From Sphaerochaeta sp032144095 (GTDB lineage: Bacteria; Spirochaetota; Spirochaetia; Sphaerochaetales; Sphaerochaetaceae): 64,000 nucleotides of DNA. The position numbers were made by a program, and so were the translations under genes. Position 1 is the first letter of the stretch; every line of letters begins with the position of its first letter. Under the pieces are notes generated by a model. It did not search any database, was not told where the DNA came from, and saw only the letters and a list, made by a program, of their open reading frames with translations. The stretch is from NCBI RefSeq assembly GCF_032144095.1, contig NZ_JAVSNJ010000005.1, positions 1 to 64,000 on the forward strand. The letters are read 5' to 3'. Below, piece by piece: positions 1-8,415 of this stretch.

Positions 1-10
1 GCGTAAAGAC

Positions 11-103
11 TAAAATATTCCTTACCACAAGGGTCTAAAAACTGCTTACCGTAAGTGTTAAAAAGTTCTTACCGTGGGAAGGTAAAAACACCTTACCGTT
101 TCC
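11..103. repeat. Degenerate short tandem repeat, four units
   Basis: Four consecutive units start at 11, 36, 59 and 83 and share the pattern TAAAAAnnncTTACCGT with a variable tail. Unit lengths are 25, 23, 24 and about 21 bases, so this is not a coding repeat. The array abuts the broken 5' end of a WbqC-like gene and may extend left of the window. Function is unknown. Confidence 0.7.
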
Positions 104-405
104 AAAAGATAGTATTGTCTTCCGGGCTGGAGAAGGACAATTCCCTCAAAGGGCAGGAAAAGGTGTTGGAAATCTGCAGGGTCTTGCAGGCCGGCCAATA
201 CTTCAATGCAATCGGTGGTATGGAACTGTATGGCAAGGATGAGTTCACATCAAAGGGTATTGCGCTGCATTTCCTGAAGACTGGGAATGTAACATATGCC
301 CAATCAAGCCATGATTTTGTACCCAACCTCTCAATGATCGATATGATGATGCATGTCTCTCAGGGTGGAGTCAAGGATAAGCTGAAGCAATACACTCTGG
401 AATAG
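104..405 (+). pseudogene. WbqC-family protein, C-terminal remnant
   Basis: The readable frame runs SSGLEKDNSLKGQEKV, then LQAGQYFNAIGGMELY, and ends with SHDFVPNLSMID. This matches the C-terminal third of WbqC-family proteins, which sit in O-antigen and capsule loci and whose biochemical role is not firmly known. Full-length members are roughly 220-240 residues, whereas only about 95 family-like residues remain here. The nominal start is a GTG at 55 lying inside the tandem repeat with no clear ribosome site, so I treat the 5' end as lost and replaced by repeat DNA. It is followed by two genes that commonly accompany WbqC in such loci. Confidence 0.7.
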
Positions 406-431
406 GTGGTTTGTATACCTAAGGGAATCAG

Positions 432-1403
432 ATGAAAGAAATTGGTGGATACATAGAATTTGAACACTACAATGGCCTTGATTTTTATCCAGATGCTGTT
501 GCTTTGAATTGTGCTAGGAACTGTCTTGCCTTTCTGATAGAAGCTAGAGAGATAAAAAAGATATATATCCCTTTGATGTTGTGCTCTTCTGTTAGAGAAG
601 TATGTGAAAAGTATTCAGTTGAGATTGGGTTCTACCCAATTAATGATGACTTTTTACCTCAGATAGACTTTTTTATCAAAGATAATGAATATCTTTATCT
701 GGTAAACTATTATGGCCAGCTGTCTAACGATATTTTCTCTGAATTCAAATCAAAATATCGAAATGTAATAATAGACAACGTTCAAGCCTTTTTCCAAAGG
801 CCAATTGATGGTATTGATACAATATATACTTGCAGGAAATTCTTTGGGGTTCCTGATGGGGCATATTTAGTCACTGATTCCAAATTGAATAGAACCTTGC
901 CAGTGGATATTTCTTACCCTAGGATGAATTTTCTTCTTGCTCGTTACGAGACCAATGCAGAAGATCATTATCAAGAATCTGTGGACAACAACAAATTATT
1001 CAAAACAGAACCCATTAAGAGTATGTCCAAGTTGACGCACAATCTTCTTAGGGCAATTGATTATGAATCAATCAAGGATAAAAGAACAGCTAATTTTATC
1101 TATCTGCAATCTCATCTTGGTACTATTAATAAGTTATCGCTAACTATTCCTGAAGGGCCTTTTGCCTATCCCTTGTTAATAGATAATGGCTCAGAAATAC
1201 GAAAGCAGCTACAAAAGAGAAAAATATATATTCCTACCTTGTGGCCTGAGATCATCGACGAATGTCAACCAGATAGTCTAGAAGTTAATTATGCGAAAAA
1301 TATACTGCCTATACCTTGTGATCAAAGATATACAGAGATTGATTTGGCTATAATGGTTGATGCTATCAAGTTTTTGATAGCTAAAGAACCGAGGAGAAAG
1401 TAA
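432..1403 (+). CDS. DegT/AspAT-fold (PLP-dependent aminotransferase-like) polysaccharide protein
   Basis: This 323-residue protein has the general layout of fold-type I PLP enzymes related to DegT/DnrJ/EryC1 sugar aminotransferases. Around residues 115-145 lies an IIDNVQAFF segment, where the family places its cofactor-ring Asp, then RKFFGVPDGAYLV, where the Lys is the likely Schiff-base residue. It is shorter than canonical DegT proteins (about 370-400 residues), so it may be a divergent or structural member. The start follows an AGGGA site. Its stop overlaps the next start by one base (TAATG), so the two are translationally coupled. Context suggests sugar-nucleotide amination or surface glycan modification. 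The exact substrate cannot be read from the sequence. Confidence 0.6.
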   Translation: MKEIGGYIEFEHYNGLDFYPDAVALNCARNCLAFLIEAREIKKIYIPLMLCSSVREVCEKYSVEIGFYPINDDFLPQIDFFIKDNEYLYLVNYYGQLSNDIFSEFKSKYRNVIIDNVQAFFQRPIDGIDTIYTCRKFFGVPDGAYLVTDSKLNRTLPVDISYPRMNFLLARYETNAEDHYQESVDNNKLFKTEPIKSMSKLTHNLLRAIDYESIKDKRTANFIYLQSHLGTINKLSLTIPEGPFAYPLLIDNGSEIRKQLQKRKIYIPTLWPEIIDECQPDSLEVNYAKNILPIPCDQRYTEIDLAIMVDAIKFLIAKEPRRK

Positions 1404-1957
1404 TGAATATTTATGGTAAGAGTGTTGTCTTGAGAGCCTTTGAATTACGGGATATGGAACTCTTGCGAGAAATGTTGAATGATCCTTCCATTGAACAAAT
1501 GGTTGTAGGTTGGGCGTGGCCTATATCTGAATTTTCACAAGAGCAGTGGTTTCGCCAATTATCAAATAATGGGAAAGATTTTCGATTTATTATTGAGTAT
1601 GAAGGTAAAGCCGTTGGTAGCACAAGTCTTACAGATGTTGATTGGAAGAACAGGAAGGCTTATACAGGTATTAAACTTCATAGTTCAAGCCCTAAGCAAA
1701 AAGGTATTGGCACTGATGCCGTAATGGCTTTGCAACGGTATGCTTTTGACCAATTACAACTTCAAAGGTTGGAAGGCTCCTGGCTTGATTACAACAAGCC
1801 CTCTGAAAACCTCTATCTTAAATGTGGCTGGGTCATTGAAGGAATACAAAGGCAAGCGATTTACAAGGATGGAAAGTACCATGACTTGAAGGTTGTAGGA
1901 TTGCTACGAGAAGATTACGAAAAAATGGTCGAGAACAGTAAATATTGGGAATCATGA
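1403..1957 (+). CDS. GNAT-family N-acetyltransferase (RimJ/RimL-like)
   Basis: This 184-residue protein has the RimJ/RimL layout: an N-terminal VVLRAFELRDMELLREML segment, a central GSTSLTDVDWKNRKAYTGI strand region, and a QKGIGTDAVMALQRYAF acetyl-CoA loop at about residues 95-112. It ends in the typical GWVIEGIQRQAIYKDGKYHD segment. In this position, coupled to an aminotransferase-like gene, the likely job is N-acetylation of an amino sugar nucleotide for the surface polysaccharide. That specificity is an inference from context. Local base composition is AT-rich like the gene before it. Confidence 0.8.
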   Translation: MNIYGKSVVLRAFELRDMELLREMLNDPSIEQMVVGWAWPISEFSQEQWFRQLSNNGKDFRFIIEYEGKAVGSTSLTDVDWKNRKAYTGIKLHSSSPKQKGIGTDAVMALQRYAFDQLQLQRLEGSWLDYNKPSENLYLKCGWVIEGIQRQAIYKDGKYHDLKVVGLLREDYEKMVENSKYWES

Positions 1958-1999
1958 TTCTTAACTTCTTTTTTAGCCTGCAATAATAGGGATTTATGA

Positions 2000-3319
2000 A
2001 TGGTAATTAATACAATAACAGTCATCGGCGCTAACGGAGCAGTGGGATCACAGGTATGTGGTCTGCTTGCAGCATTCTGTAATGCCAAGGTCTTCATGGT
2101 GAGCCGCTCCATGGAAAAGTCCATTGCTGCGATAGAGCAGGCTGTCAAGTCTGTTCGTGCTGACTCGATAAGGCCACTTCTTGTTCCAATGACTTACCAT
2201 GAGTTGCCTGAATGTGTGCAACAATCTGACTGGGTCTTTGAGTCAGTAGCTGAAGATCTGGCTGTGAAACTTGAAATCAATACCCATATTGCTAAGAACA
2301 GGAGAGTTGGAACCATTGTAAGTTCAGGTACTTCCGGTCTTTCAATTGAAGAGCTAGCCGCTGTTTTTAATGAAGAAGGAAGGAGTTTGTACTTCGGTAC
2401 TCATTTCTTCAATCCTCCTTATAACCTTCCATTTATGGAATTTACCCAGATGCAATGGAGCAATCCTGTAGTAGCTACTGATTTCTATGACTATCTGCAG
2501 TCGGTTGTATTGCGGAAGACAGTACAGACCAATGACAAGGCAGCCTTCCTGGGAAACCGGATTGGTTTCCTGTTTCTCAACGAAGTTGCACAATTTGCTG
2601 AAATACACAAGAAATGTAGCGGAGGAGGGGGTATAGACTACCTCGATGCAATTCTCGGTCCTTTTACTGGACGAAGTATGGCACCCCTCAATACTGTAGA
2701 TTTTGTTGGTCTTGATATCCATGTTGCAATTATGGAGAACCTGATAGAAAAAGCACCCGAGTTCTTTTCTGGTGAGCAGAAGATTCCACAATTTGTTACC
2801 CGTTTGGTTTCTCAGGGAAGACTAGGCAGGAAAAGTGGTTCAGGCTTATTCAAGATGGAATACCTTCCTGATGGTTCCAAGCAAAAAATGGTATATGACA
2901 TTGGCCTGGACAGCTATCGACCACTTCAGAAATATATACTTCCCTATGCTGACAGAATGGTTACTTACTTGCAGGATGGATTGTATCAAGAGGCAATCGA
3001 TGTGTTGCTAGCAGATAGCAGTGACGAAGCATCCATTTGCCGTTACTTTCTTGTTAAGTACGTGGTCTGTTCGTATATCAGTGCCCTTGAGGTTGCCGAA
3101 TCTGTTGATTCAGCAGATATAGCCATGGCCTATGGGTATGGTTGGGTTCCACCCACATCTCTCTGTTTCTTGCTTGGCGGTAGGGTAGGCATAGAAAATA
3201 TCATAGAGAGGGACATAAGGCTTAAAGAAAGTATCGGCTCCCTTGATCTCTCAGTATTGGATAATGAGAGAACATATCCCCCTATTGATTATCGAAGATA
3301 CTTCAAGGCATCCAGGTAA
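2000..3319 (+). CDS. 3-hydroxyacyl-CoA dehydrogenase family protein
   Basis: This 439-residue protein starts with a Rossmann NAD-binding site (VIGANGAVGSQV, residues 8-19). It carries the family's SSGTSGLSIEEL and GTHFFNPPYNLPFMEF segments at about residues 110-155, where the catalytic His and Glu region lies. The C-terminal part (after about 190) keeps a helical 3HCDH-C-like region with GRSMAPLNTVDFVGLD, followed by an extension of about 130 residues. The enzyme family oxidises 3-hydroxyacyl-CoA to 3-ketoacyl-CoA. The thiolase gene follows 12 bases later, so the two probably work as a pair. Finding a beta-oxidation-type pair inside a polysaccharide locus is unusual. It may make or recycle an acyl group used on the glycan or lipid carrier. 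Confidence 0.8.
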   Translation: MVINTITVIGANGAVGSQVCGLLAAFCNAKVFMVSRSMEKSIAAIEQAVKSVRADSIRPLLVPMTYHELPECVQQSDWVFESVAEDLAVKLEINTHIAKNRRVGTIVSSGTSGLSIEELAAVFNEEGRSLYFGTHFFNPPYNLPFMEFTQMQWSNPVVATDFYDYLQSVVLRKTVQTNDKAAFLGNRIGFLFLNEVAQFAEIHKKCSGGGGIDYLDAILGPFTGRSMAPLNTVDFVGLDIHVAIMENLIEKAPEFFSGEQKIPQFVTRLVSQGRLGRKSGSGLFKMEYLPDGSKQKMVYDIGLDSYRPLQKYILPYADRMVTYLQDGLYQEAIDVLLADSSDEASICRYFLVKYVVCSYISALEVAESVDSADIAMAYGYGWVPPTSLCFLLGGRVGIENIIERDIRLKESIGSLDLSVLDNERTYPPIDYRRYFKASR

Positions 3320-3330
3320 GGGGGGTAGAT

Positions 3331-4593
3331 ATGGAACAGGTATTTGTGCTTGGTGGTGAACAGTCAGACTTTGAACGGAATTTTACCAAGGAAAAGAAGA
3401 ACCTTGTATCATTGCTCAGGGAGACTCTTGAAGACTCCTTCAAGGCTACCTCTCTTGATTACTCAACCATTGCAGAGTTAGGAAAAGCCGATAGGGTCGG
3501 GGTGTTTGTCGGGAACTTTGATGGTGAGCACTATCTGAACCAAGGGCATTTCGGGGCATTCCTCACTGAAGTCTCTCCTGTGTTCAACGGTATCCCCTCT
3601 GCCCGTTATGAGGCAGCTTGTGCTTCCTCTGCCATTGCGATCGATGCGGCAATGACCAAGATCCAAGTGGGTGCTCTTGATCTTGCTGTGGTGGTAGGTG
3701 CTGAACTGATGAAGACTGTGAATTCTTCGGTGTGTGGTGATTTCTTGGGTTCTGCCGCCTATCAGGCAAAAGAGGCCGCTGGAATTTCTTTTCCCTTTCC
3801 CAAGTTGTTTGGAAGACTTGCTGATGTCTATCTGGAAAGATATGCCTTGGATGAGAAACGCTATCTTGATTGCCTAGCTGAGATTTCCAACAAGAATTAC
3901 AGCAACGCCAAACATAATCCACTTGCACAGACGCGCAAGTGGTTTATGAGCCTAGAGCAGGCAAAACAGAGAGGAACCTCCACAAACTCTCTTGTTGGTG
4001 GCCGACTGGCTATTTCTGATTGTTCCCAAGTTACTGATGGTGCTGTGGTAGTGTTTCTGGCATCTGAGAAGTTTGCAAGGGAGTATGCAACCAAGAGAAA
4101 TCTGAAACTCGATGCTATACCCCGCATTCTCGGGTGGGGCCATAGGGTGGCACCTTTACGCTTTGAGGCTAAGGTGGAAGAAGGAAAGGCCACACCGTAT
4201 GTGCTTCCCTGGACACGTCAGGCTGTGCTTGATGCATATGCTAGGGCAAATCTATCAGTAGCGGACATTGATGTCTTTGAGACTCATGACTGTTTCACCT
4301 CCAGTGAGTATGCTGCCATTTCTGCATTTGGAATAACTGATCCTGGAAAAGAATATCAGGCAATAGAGCAGGGGCTTGTTCATAGGCAAGGCTCTCATCC
4401 GATCAATCCTAGCGGAGGGCTAATAGGTGTAGGTCATCCTGTAGGCGCAAGTGGAGCAAGGATGTTCCTCGATCTCTGGAAGCAGGTCAGCAACAATGCT
4501 GAGGGCTATCAGATAGACGGGGCTAAGACAGGGATGATGCTCAATATTGGTGGTTCTGCAACAACAAGCTGCACGTTTGTAGTTGGGAGATGA
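3331..4593 (+). CDS. Thiolase family protein (acetyl-CoA acetyltransferase / SCP2-like)
   Basis: This 420-residue protein has the thiolase nucleophile in YEAACASSAIAI (Cys97). HDCFTSSEYAAISAFG follows around residue 320, and the C-terminal GVGHPVGASGARM carries the catalytic His. The second conserved Cys lies in the final GSATTSCTFVV. These features place it nearer the SCP2/acetyl-CoA C-acetyltransferase-like branch than the classical degradative thiolases. A strong AGGGGGG ribosome site precedes the start. It is paired with the upstream hydroxyacyl-CoA dehydrogenase, and together they could make or split a 3-hydroxyacyl- or 3-ketoacyl-CoA. The actual chain is not deducible. Confidence 0.82.
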   Translation: MEQVFVLGGEQSDFERNFTKEKKNLVSLLRETLEDSFKATSLDYSTIAELGKADRVGVFVGNFDGEHYLNQGHFGAFLTEVSPVFNGIPSARYEAACASSAIAIDAAMTKIQVGALDLAVVVGAELMKTVNSSVCGDFLGSAAYQAKEAAGISFPFPKLFGRLADVYLERYALDEKRYLDCLAEISNKNYSNAKHNPLAQTRKWFMSLEQAKQRGTSTNSLVGGRLAISDCSQVTDGAVVVFLASEKFAREYATKRNLKLDAIPRILGWGHRVAPLRFEAKVEEGKATPYVLPWTRQAVLDAYARANLSVADIDVFETHDCFTSSEYAAISAFGITDPGKEYQAIEQGLVHRQGSHPINPSGGLIGVGHPVGASGARMFLDLWKQVSNNAEGYQIDGAKTGMMLNIGGSATTSCTFVVGR

Positions 4594-4615
4594 TGTAATC
4601 TATAAGGAACTTGAT

Positions 4616-4705
4616 GTGAAATATACAGAGCCATTTGAAATCAGGCAAAGAAAGAATCTGCTTGTTATAGGTGGTGGTGGGTTTGAACTAATCCCCATTT
4701 GGTAG
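4616..4705 (+). pseudogene. 5' fragment of an unidentified gene
   Basis: After a ribosome-like AAGGAAC, a GTG at 4616 opens 29 codons that include RKNLLVIGGGGFE, which resembles the first beta-strand and glycine loop of a nucleotide-binding domain, before an early TAG. Downstream sequence does not continue any recognisable fold in this or a neighbouring frame. I read it as the beginning of a gene cut off at about 4,680, part of the scar region. A very short real peptide cannot be excluded. Confidence 0.35.
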
Positions 4706-4776
4706 ACACTTTCTATAATGTTAACTTTCTGTAAAAGTACCACTCAAACTAGCTTTATAGCTGAAAATGTCCTTAA

Positions 4777-5100
4777 TTATCCCTTCAAAAACTTCAAGGT
4801 TTCAGCATAGGACTTGCCACTTTTGACGAAAGCTTCTAGCAGTTCCTTCCACATCAGCTCATTCTTTTTCGCCATGAGATTCTCAAGGGCTGCCAATGCC
4901 AAATCGTATCTTCCCTTCACCTTTACGACAGTATCCTGGGCCTTTGCAATCTTTGCATCAATGGAGTCTGCGAGTTTGACCCTTGTCTTTTTGTCTTCTC
5001 CTCCCTATTCAGCTTTGTCTTTCTTTATGTTATTTGATATCCCTTCACCAAGGGCTTTTGCCTTGGACTTGATATAGGCCTCATCCACATCGAAGGCCTG
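4777..5100 (-). pseudogene. Unidentified gene remnant with in-frame stop
   Basis: On the minus strand one frame reads FDVDEAYIKSKAKALGEG, reaches a TAG at 5005-5007, and then continues in the same frame through KLADSIDAKIAKAQDTVV and ELLEAFVKSGKSYAETLKF to a TAA at 4777-4779. The smooth, coil-like composition on both sides of the TAG suggests one original protein of at least 105 residues broken by a nonsense change. Its 5' end is cut where the truncated rfbC begins on the other strand (about 5,100). I do not recognise the family. Confidence 0.45.
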
Positions 5101-5102
5101 AC

Positions 5103-5534
5103 TTCGAAAAGGCAGGCATCGATTGCACCTTCGTGCAGGACAACCAGAGCATGTTGAAGAAAGGTGTACTACGGGGCCTCCACTTCCAGAAGAGTTATCC
5201 CCAGGCCAAGCTGGTTCGGGTGACCAAGGGTGAGGTCTTTGACGTTGCCGTCGATCTTCGTGAGGGTAGCCCGACATGGGGAAGGTATGTGGGAGCTGTG
5301 CTAACAGCCGAAAAGAAGAACCAGTTCTTCATCCCCAAGGGCTTCGCCCATGGGTTCCTGGTTCTTTCTGAAGTTGCTGAATTCTCCTACAAGTGTGACG
5401 AGTACTACCATCCTGAGGATGAGGGTGGGATAGCTTGGAATGATCCTGCTATTGGAATTGTCTGGCCAGAACTGGACTGTGAGATTTGCTTGAGTGAGAA
5501 AGATTCTCTGTTAGCACCATTGAGACTGGAATAA
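5103..5534 (+). pseudogene. rfbC: dTDP-4-dehydrorhamnose 3,5-epimerase, N-terminally truncated
   Basis: The frame starts abruptly at FEKAGIDCTFVQDNQS and continues with the RfbC core: KKGVLRGLHFQ (its His is the catalytic base), AKLVRVTKGEVFDVAVDLR, FIPKGFAHGFLVLSE and the SYKCDEYYHPEDEGGI segment. About 35-40 N-terminal residues of the usual 180 are missing. They normally form the first strands and part of the dimer interface. A GTG at 5133 could start translation of a 133-residue product, but no good ribosome site precedes it. The break coincides with the end of an inverted gene remnant, so a rearrangement removed the 5' end. Activity is doubtful, and no rfbA, rfbB or rfbD is present here. 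Confidence 0.75.
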
Positions 5535-5572
5535 GGGTGTTACGAAATGATCAGAACAGTGGAGGAATTTCT

Positions 5573-6865
5573 ATGAATCTCACCATAGCCGGTACAGGCT
5601 ACGTTGGTCTTGTAGCAGGAGTCTGTTTTGCCCATGTCGGGCATAGGGTAACCTGTGTTGATGTAGACCCCAAGAAAATAGAAAAACTTAGAAGTGGCAT
5701 CAGCCCCATCTATGAAGAGGGCTTGGAAGCTCTTTTGCAGGAAGGTCTCTCTTCTGGCCTGCTTCATTTCACTACCGACTATAAGAAGGCATATGCTTCT
5801 GCGGATGTAATCTTTATAGGGGTAGGGACTCCTGAATTGCCTGACGGGTCAGCAAACCTTAGCTATGTGGCTACTGTAGCTCGCCAGATAGCTGAAAGTG
5901 TGGAACACGATTGCCTGGTAGTGGTTAAGTCAACAGTTCCTGTGGGCACCAACGACAAGGTTGAGCAGTTCATCAAGGACTCATTGGTCAGGGACGTCTG
6001 TGTAGAGGTAGCTTCCAATCCTGAATTTTTGGCCCAGGGCTCTGCAGTACATGATATGATGCATGCCTCGCGCATCATCATCGGGGTGGAGAGTGAGAAA
6101 GCAGAATCTACCCTTCGTACTGTCTATGCCCCATTCGACCTTCCCATAGTTGCTGTCTCCCGCAGGAGTGCTGAGATGAGCAAGTATGCAGCCAATGACT
6201 TCCTTGCCCTCAAGATCTCCTATATGAACGACCTGGCCAACCTTTGTGAGCTGGTTGGTGCTGATATAGAAGATGTTGCAAGAAGCATGTCCTATGATGA
6301 ACGGATAGGGTCGCGCTTCCTAAAGGCAGGGGTAGGGTATGGTGGAAGCTGTTTCCCCAAGGATACCAAAGCCCTTGAATATCTTGCTGAGCAGCATGGC
6401 TACAACCTCAGGACAGTCTCTGCCGCTGTTTCGGTAAACAACACTCAGAGAACTCTGCTATATCGTAAGGCCTCTAAGCGTATGATAACCTTTGAAGGGA
6501 TCAAGGTTGCAGTCTTAGGTCTTGCTTTCAAGGCAGGGACTGACGACCTCAGGGAGTCTCCAGCCTTGTATAACATTCCTCTTCTTCTGGATCATGGGGC
6601 CATCATAACGGCATTCGATCCTGTAGCCCAGGAAAACTGCAAGAGGCAGTACTCCTTTGAGATAGGGTATGCCTCTACCATTGATGAAGCTCTCTCTGGT
6701 GCCCAGGTTTGCTTCATTTTCACTGACTGGAAGGAGATCAAGGCCTTTGCTCCTTCAGAGTTCAAGCGTCTGATGAGGACTGCCTTGGTATATGACGGAA
6801 GAAACCTCTTTGATCCTAAGAAGATGAAGGAAGCTGGGGTGGAGTATTATTCGGTGGGAAGGTAG
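5573..6865 (+). CDS. ugd: UDP-glucose 6-dehydrogenase
   Basis: This 430-residue enzyme oxidises UDP-glucose to UDP-glucuronate with two NAD+, supplying acidic sugar for the surface glycan. The Rossmann motif GTGYVGLVAG lies at residues 7-16, the KSTVPVGT segment at 119-126, the ASNPEFLAQGSA segment at 147-158, the catalytic Cys260 in GYGGSCFPKD, and the C-terminal UDP-binding part with LGLAFKAGTDDLRESPA. The start chosen is the ATG preceded by GGAGGAA. The longer frame upstream adds 12 residues that do not fit the family. It follows the truncated rfbC, and a strong terminator lies 170 bases downstream. Confidence 0.95.
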   Translation: MNLTIAGTGYVGLVAGVCFAHVGHRVTCVDVDPKKIEKLRSGISPIYEEGLEALLQEGLSSGLLHFTTDYKKAYASADVIFIGVGTPELPDGSANLSYVATVARQIAESVEHDCLVVVKSTVPVGTNDKVEQFIKDSLVRDVCVEVASNPEFLAQGSAVHDMMHASRIIIGVESEKAESTLRTVYAPFDLPIVAVSRRSAEMSKYAANDFLALKISYMNDLANLCELVGADIEDVARSMSYDERIGSRFLKAGVGYGGSCFPKDTKALEYLAEQHGYNLRTVSAAVSVNNTQRTLLYRKASKRMITFEGIKVAVLGLAFKAGTDDLRESPALYNIPLLLDHGAIITAFDPVAQENCKRQYSFEIGYASTIDEALSGAQVCFIFTDWKEIKAFAPSEFKRLMRTALVYDGRNLFDPKKMKEAGVEYYSVGR

Positions 6866-7033
6866 CAGAGGTATGAGCATCTACTGTTTTGGTTACTTCT
6901 AAAAAAACTATGGTTCATAGTTCCTTTTCTGAAAGGACTTGCAGTAGGGATAATACCATACTACTATAGCCACATGATGATACAGGTCGATGGAAGTGGT
7001 ATGCAACAAGATTATAGTATAAGAAATAGATAT

Positions 7034-7076
7034 GAGGAAAGAACATCCCAGTGGGATGGCTTTCCTCTTTTTTTTG
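7034..7076 (+). terminator. Rho-independent terminator
   Basis: GAGGAAAG and CATCCC pair with GGGATG and CTTTCCTC around a tiny loop, followed by a run of eight T. It closes the ugd transcription unit just before the AT-rich glycosyltransferase cassette. The 170 bases between ugd and this hairpin hold no gene I can support. Confidence 0.85.
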
Positions 7077-7116
7077 TCCTTAGCAATATTCATTTCTTTT
7101 TTCCACAGAGGTTTGC

Positions 7117-8376
7117 ATGAGAAAACTCTGTATAATGATTACCCATAAATTTCCATATAACCAAGATGAATCTTTCATTGAGAATGAAATAACATATTTA
7201 GCGAATGCTTTTGATACAATTGTTATTTTAGCAGCTTATGCAACTGAGAAGGATGTCCAGACCCGCTCTTTACCTTCTAATGTTGTGGTTCATCGATTAG
7301 GTTACTCCTCATTGGGAATATGGAGAAAAGTTGGATTAAGTTTCAAGGGGATGTTAAACGCTGACAAACTTATTTGGAATGAGGTACACAAAAAACCAGA
7401 AATTGGTTGGAAAGCAAATTGCCTATATATGTATGGTACAGTATTGGCTTTGGTTGCTAGAGCCACATCTCAACTTCATAAATCCATTGATATCAGTAGT
7501 TTCGATAACTGTGTTGTGTATAGCTATTGGTTTTTGGAGCATGCCTTCATTGCAAATAGACTGGCAGCACAATATAAGAATCAAATTCTGATGTATATTG
7601 TATCTCGGGCCCATCGATACGATGTCTACGCAAATAGGAGAAAATACCGAGCATTCCCATTTAGGGATTTAGTTTTAAGCCATATTGATGCAGTAATTCC
7701 CTGTTCTCAAGATGGAACAAACCATCTCACCCAAACCCATCCATTGTATGCAGATAAATTTCATACGGCATACTTAGGTACCACTGATTATGGGATAAAT
7801 ATACAAAAAGAGTCTGATAAGTTTATTCTGGTTTCCTGTTCAAACATTGTCGAAGTGAAAAGAGTCCATCTAATTGCAGAAGCATTGTTGTTGTTGGTAA
7901 ATCAAGGATTTGACAATTTTTTGTGGATCTGTATTGGTGATGGAACGTTGCTCTCAAGACTCATGGCCCAGGTTTCAGAGAACCTGTCGTTGAATGCACA
8001 TATTGAGTTTATGGGGCGCATTTCCAACAGTCAGGTACTGGATTTCTATAAACAAAAGCATGTTGATTTGTTTGTCAATGTAAGTGAAAGTGAGGGATTA
8101 CCTGTTTCCATCATGGAAGCACAATCTTTTGGTATCCCATGTTATGCTACAGATGTGGGAGGGACCTCTGAGATTGTTAATAATACCGTTGGTAGATTGC
8201 TACCAGAAAACCTTGATGCCATCCAATTAGCGGAATACTTGAAAGAGTTTATGAGCTTAAATGTAGAAGTACAAGAAGAATATCGCCATCGGGCAAGAAT
8301 GAACTGGCTTGAGCGTTTTGATGCACAGAAGAATTTTCAAGATTGGGCGATACAATTAGCAGATTATTTCAAATAA
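7117..8376 (+). CDS. Glycosyltransferase family 4 protein
   Basis: This 419-residue GT-B enzyme has a C-terminal donor-binding half with CSNIVEVKRVHLIAEALLLL, then FVNVSESEGLPVSIMEAQSFG (residues about 325-345, containing the family's E-x7-E element) and YATDVGGTSEIV. The N-terminal half binds an acceptor and is divergent. It probably retains configuration while transferring a hexose from a nucleotide sugar to the lipid-linked repeat unit in the cytoplasm. It is the first gene of an AT-rich block distinct from ugd. The start is the ATG after AGAGGT. Donor and linkage cannot be predicted. Confidence 0.88.
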   Translation: MRKLCIMITHKFPYNQDESFIENEITYLANAFDTIVILAAYATEKDVQTRSLPSNVVVHRLGYSSLGIWRKVGLSFKGMLNADKLIWNEVHKKPEIGWKANCLYMYGTVLALVARATSQLHKSIDISSFDNCVVYSYWFLEHAFIANRLAAQYKNQILMYIVSRAHRYDVYANRRKYRAFPFRDLVLSHIDAVIPCSQDGTNHLTQTHPLYADKFHTAYLGTTDYGINIQKESDKFILVSCSNIVEVKRVHLIAEALLLLVNQGFDNFLWICIGDGTLLSRLMAQVSENLSLNAHIEFMGRISNSQVLDFYKQKHVDLFVNVSESEGLPVSIMEAQSFGIPCYATDVGGTSEIVNNTVGRLLPENLDAIQLAEYLKEFMSLNVEVQEEYRHRARMNWLERFDAQKNFQDWAIQLADYFK

Positions 8377-8415
8377 TTTGAAATAATTGGAGTTTTGTGG
8401 ATTTGGAGAATTTGA

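Noticed and set aside
11..103. CRISPR-like short repeat array
   Set aside because: Units are only 21-25 bases with no distinct spacers and no cas genes nearby.
6908..7033. Possible transferase remnant between ugd and the terminator
   Set aside because: An open frame is present, but I see no recognisable motif, so no function is claimed.
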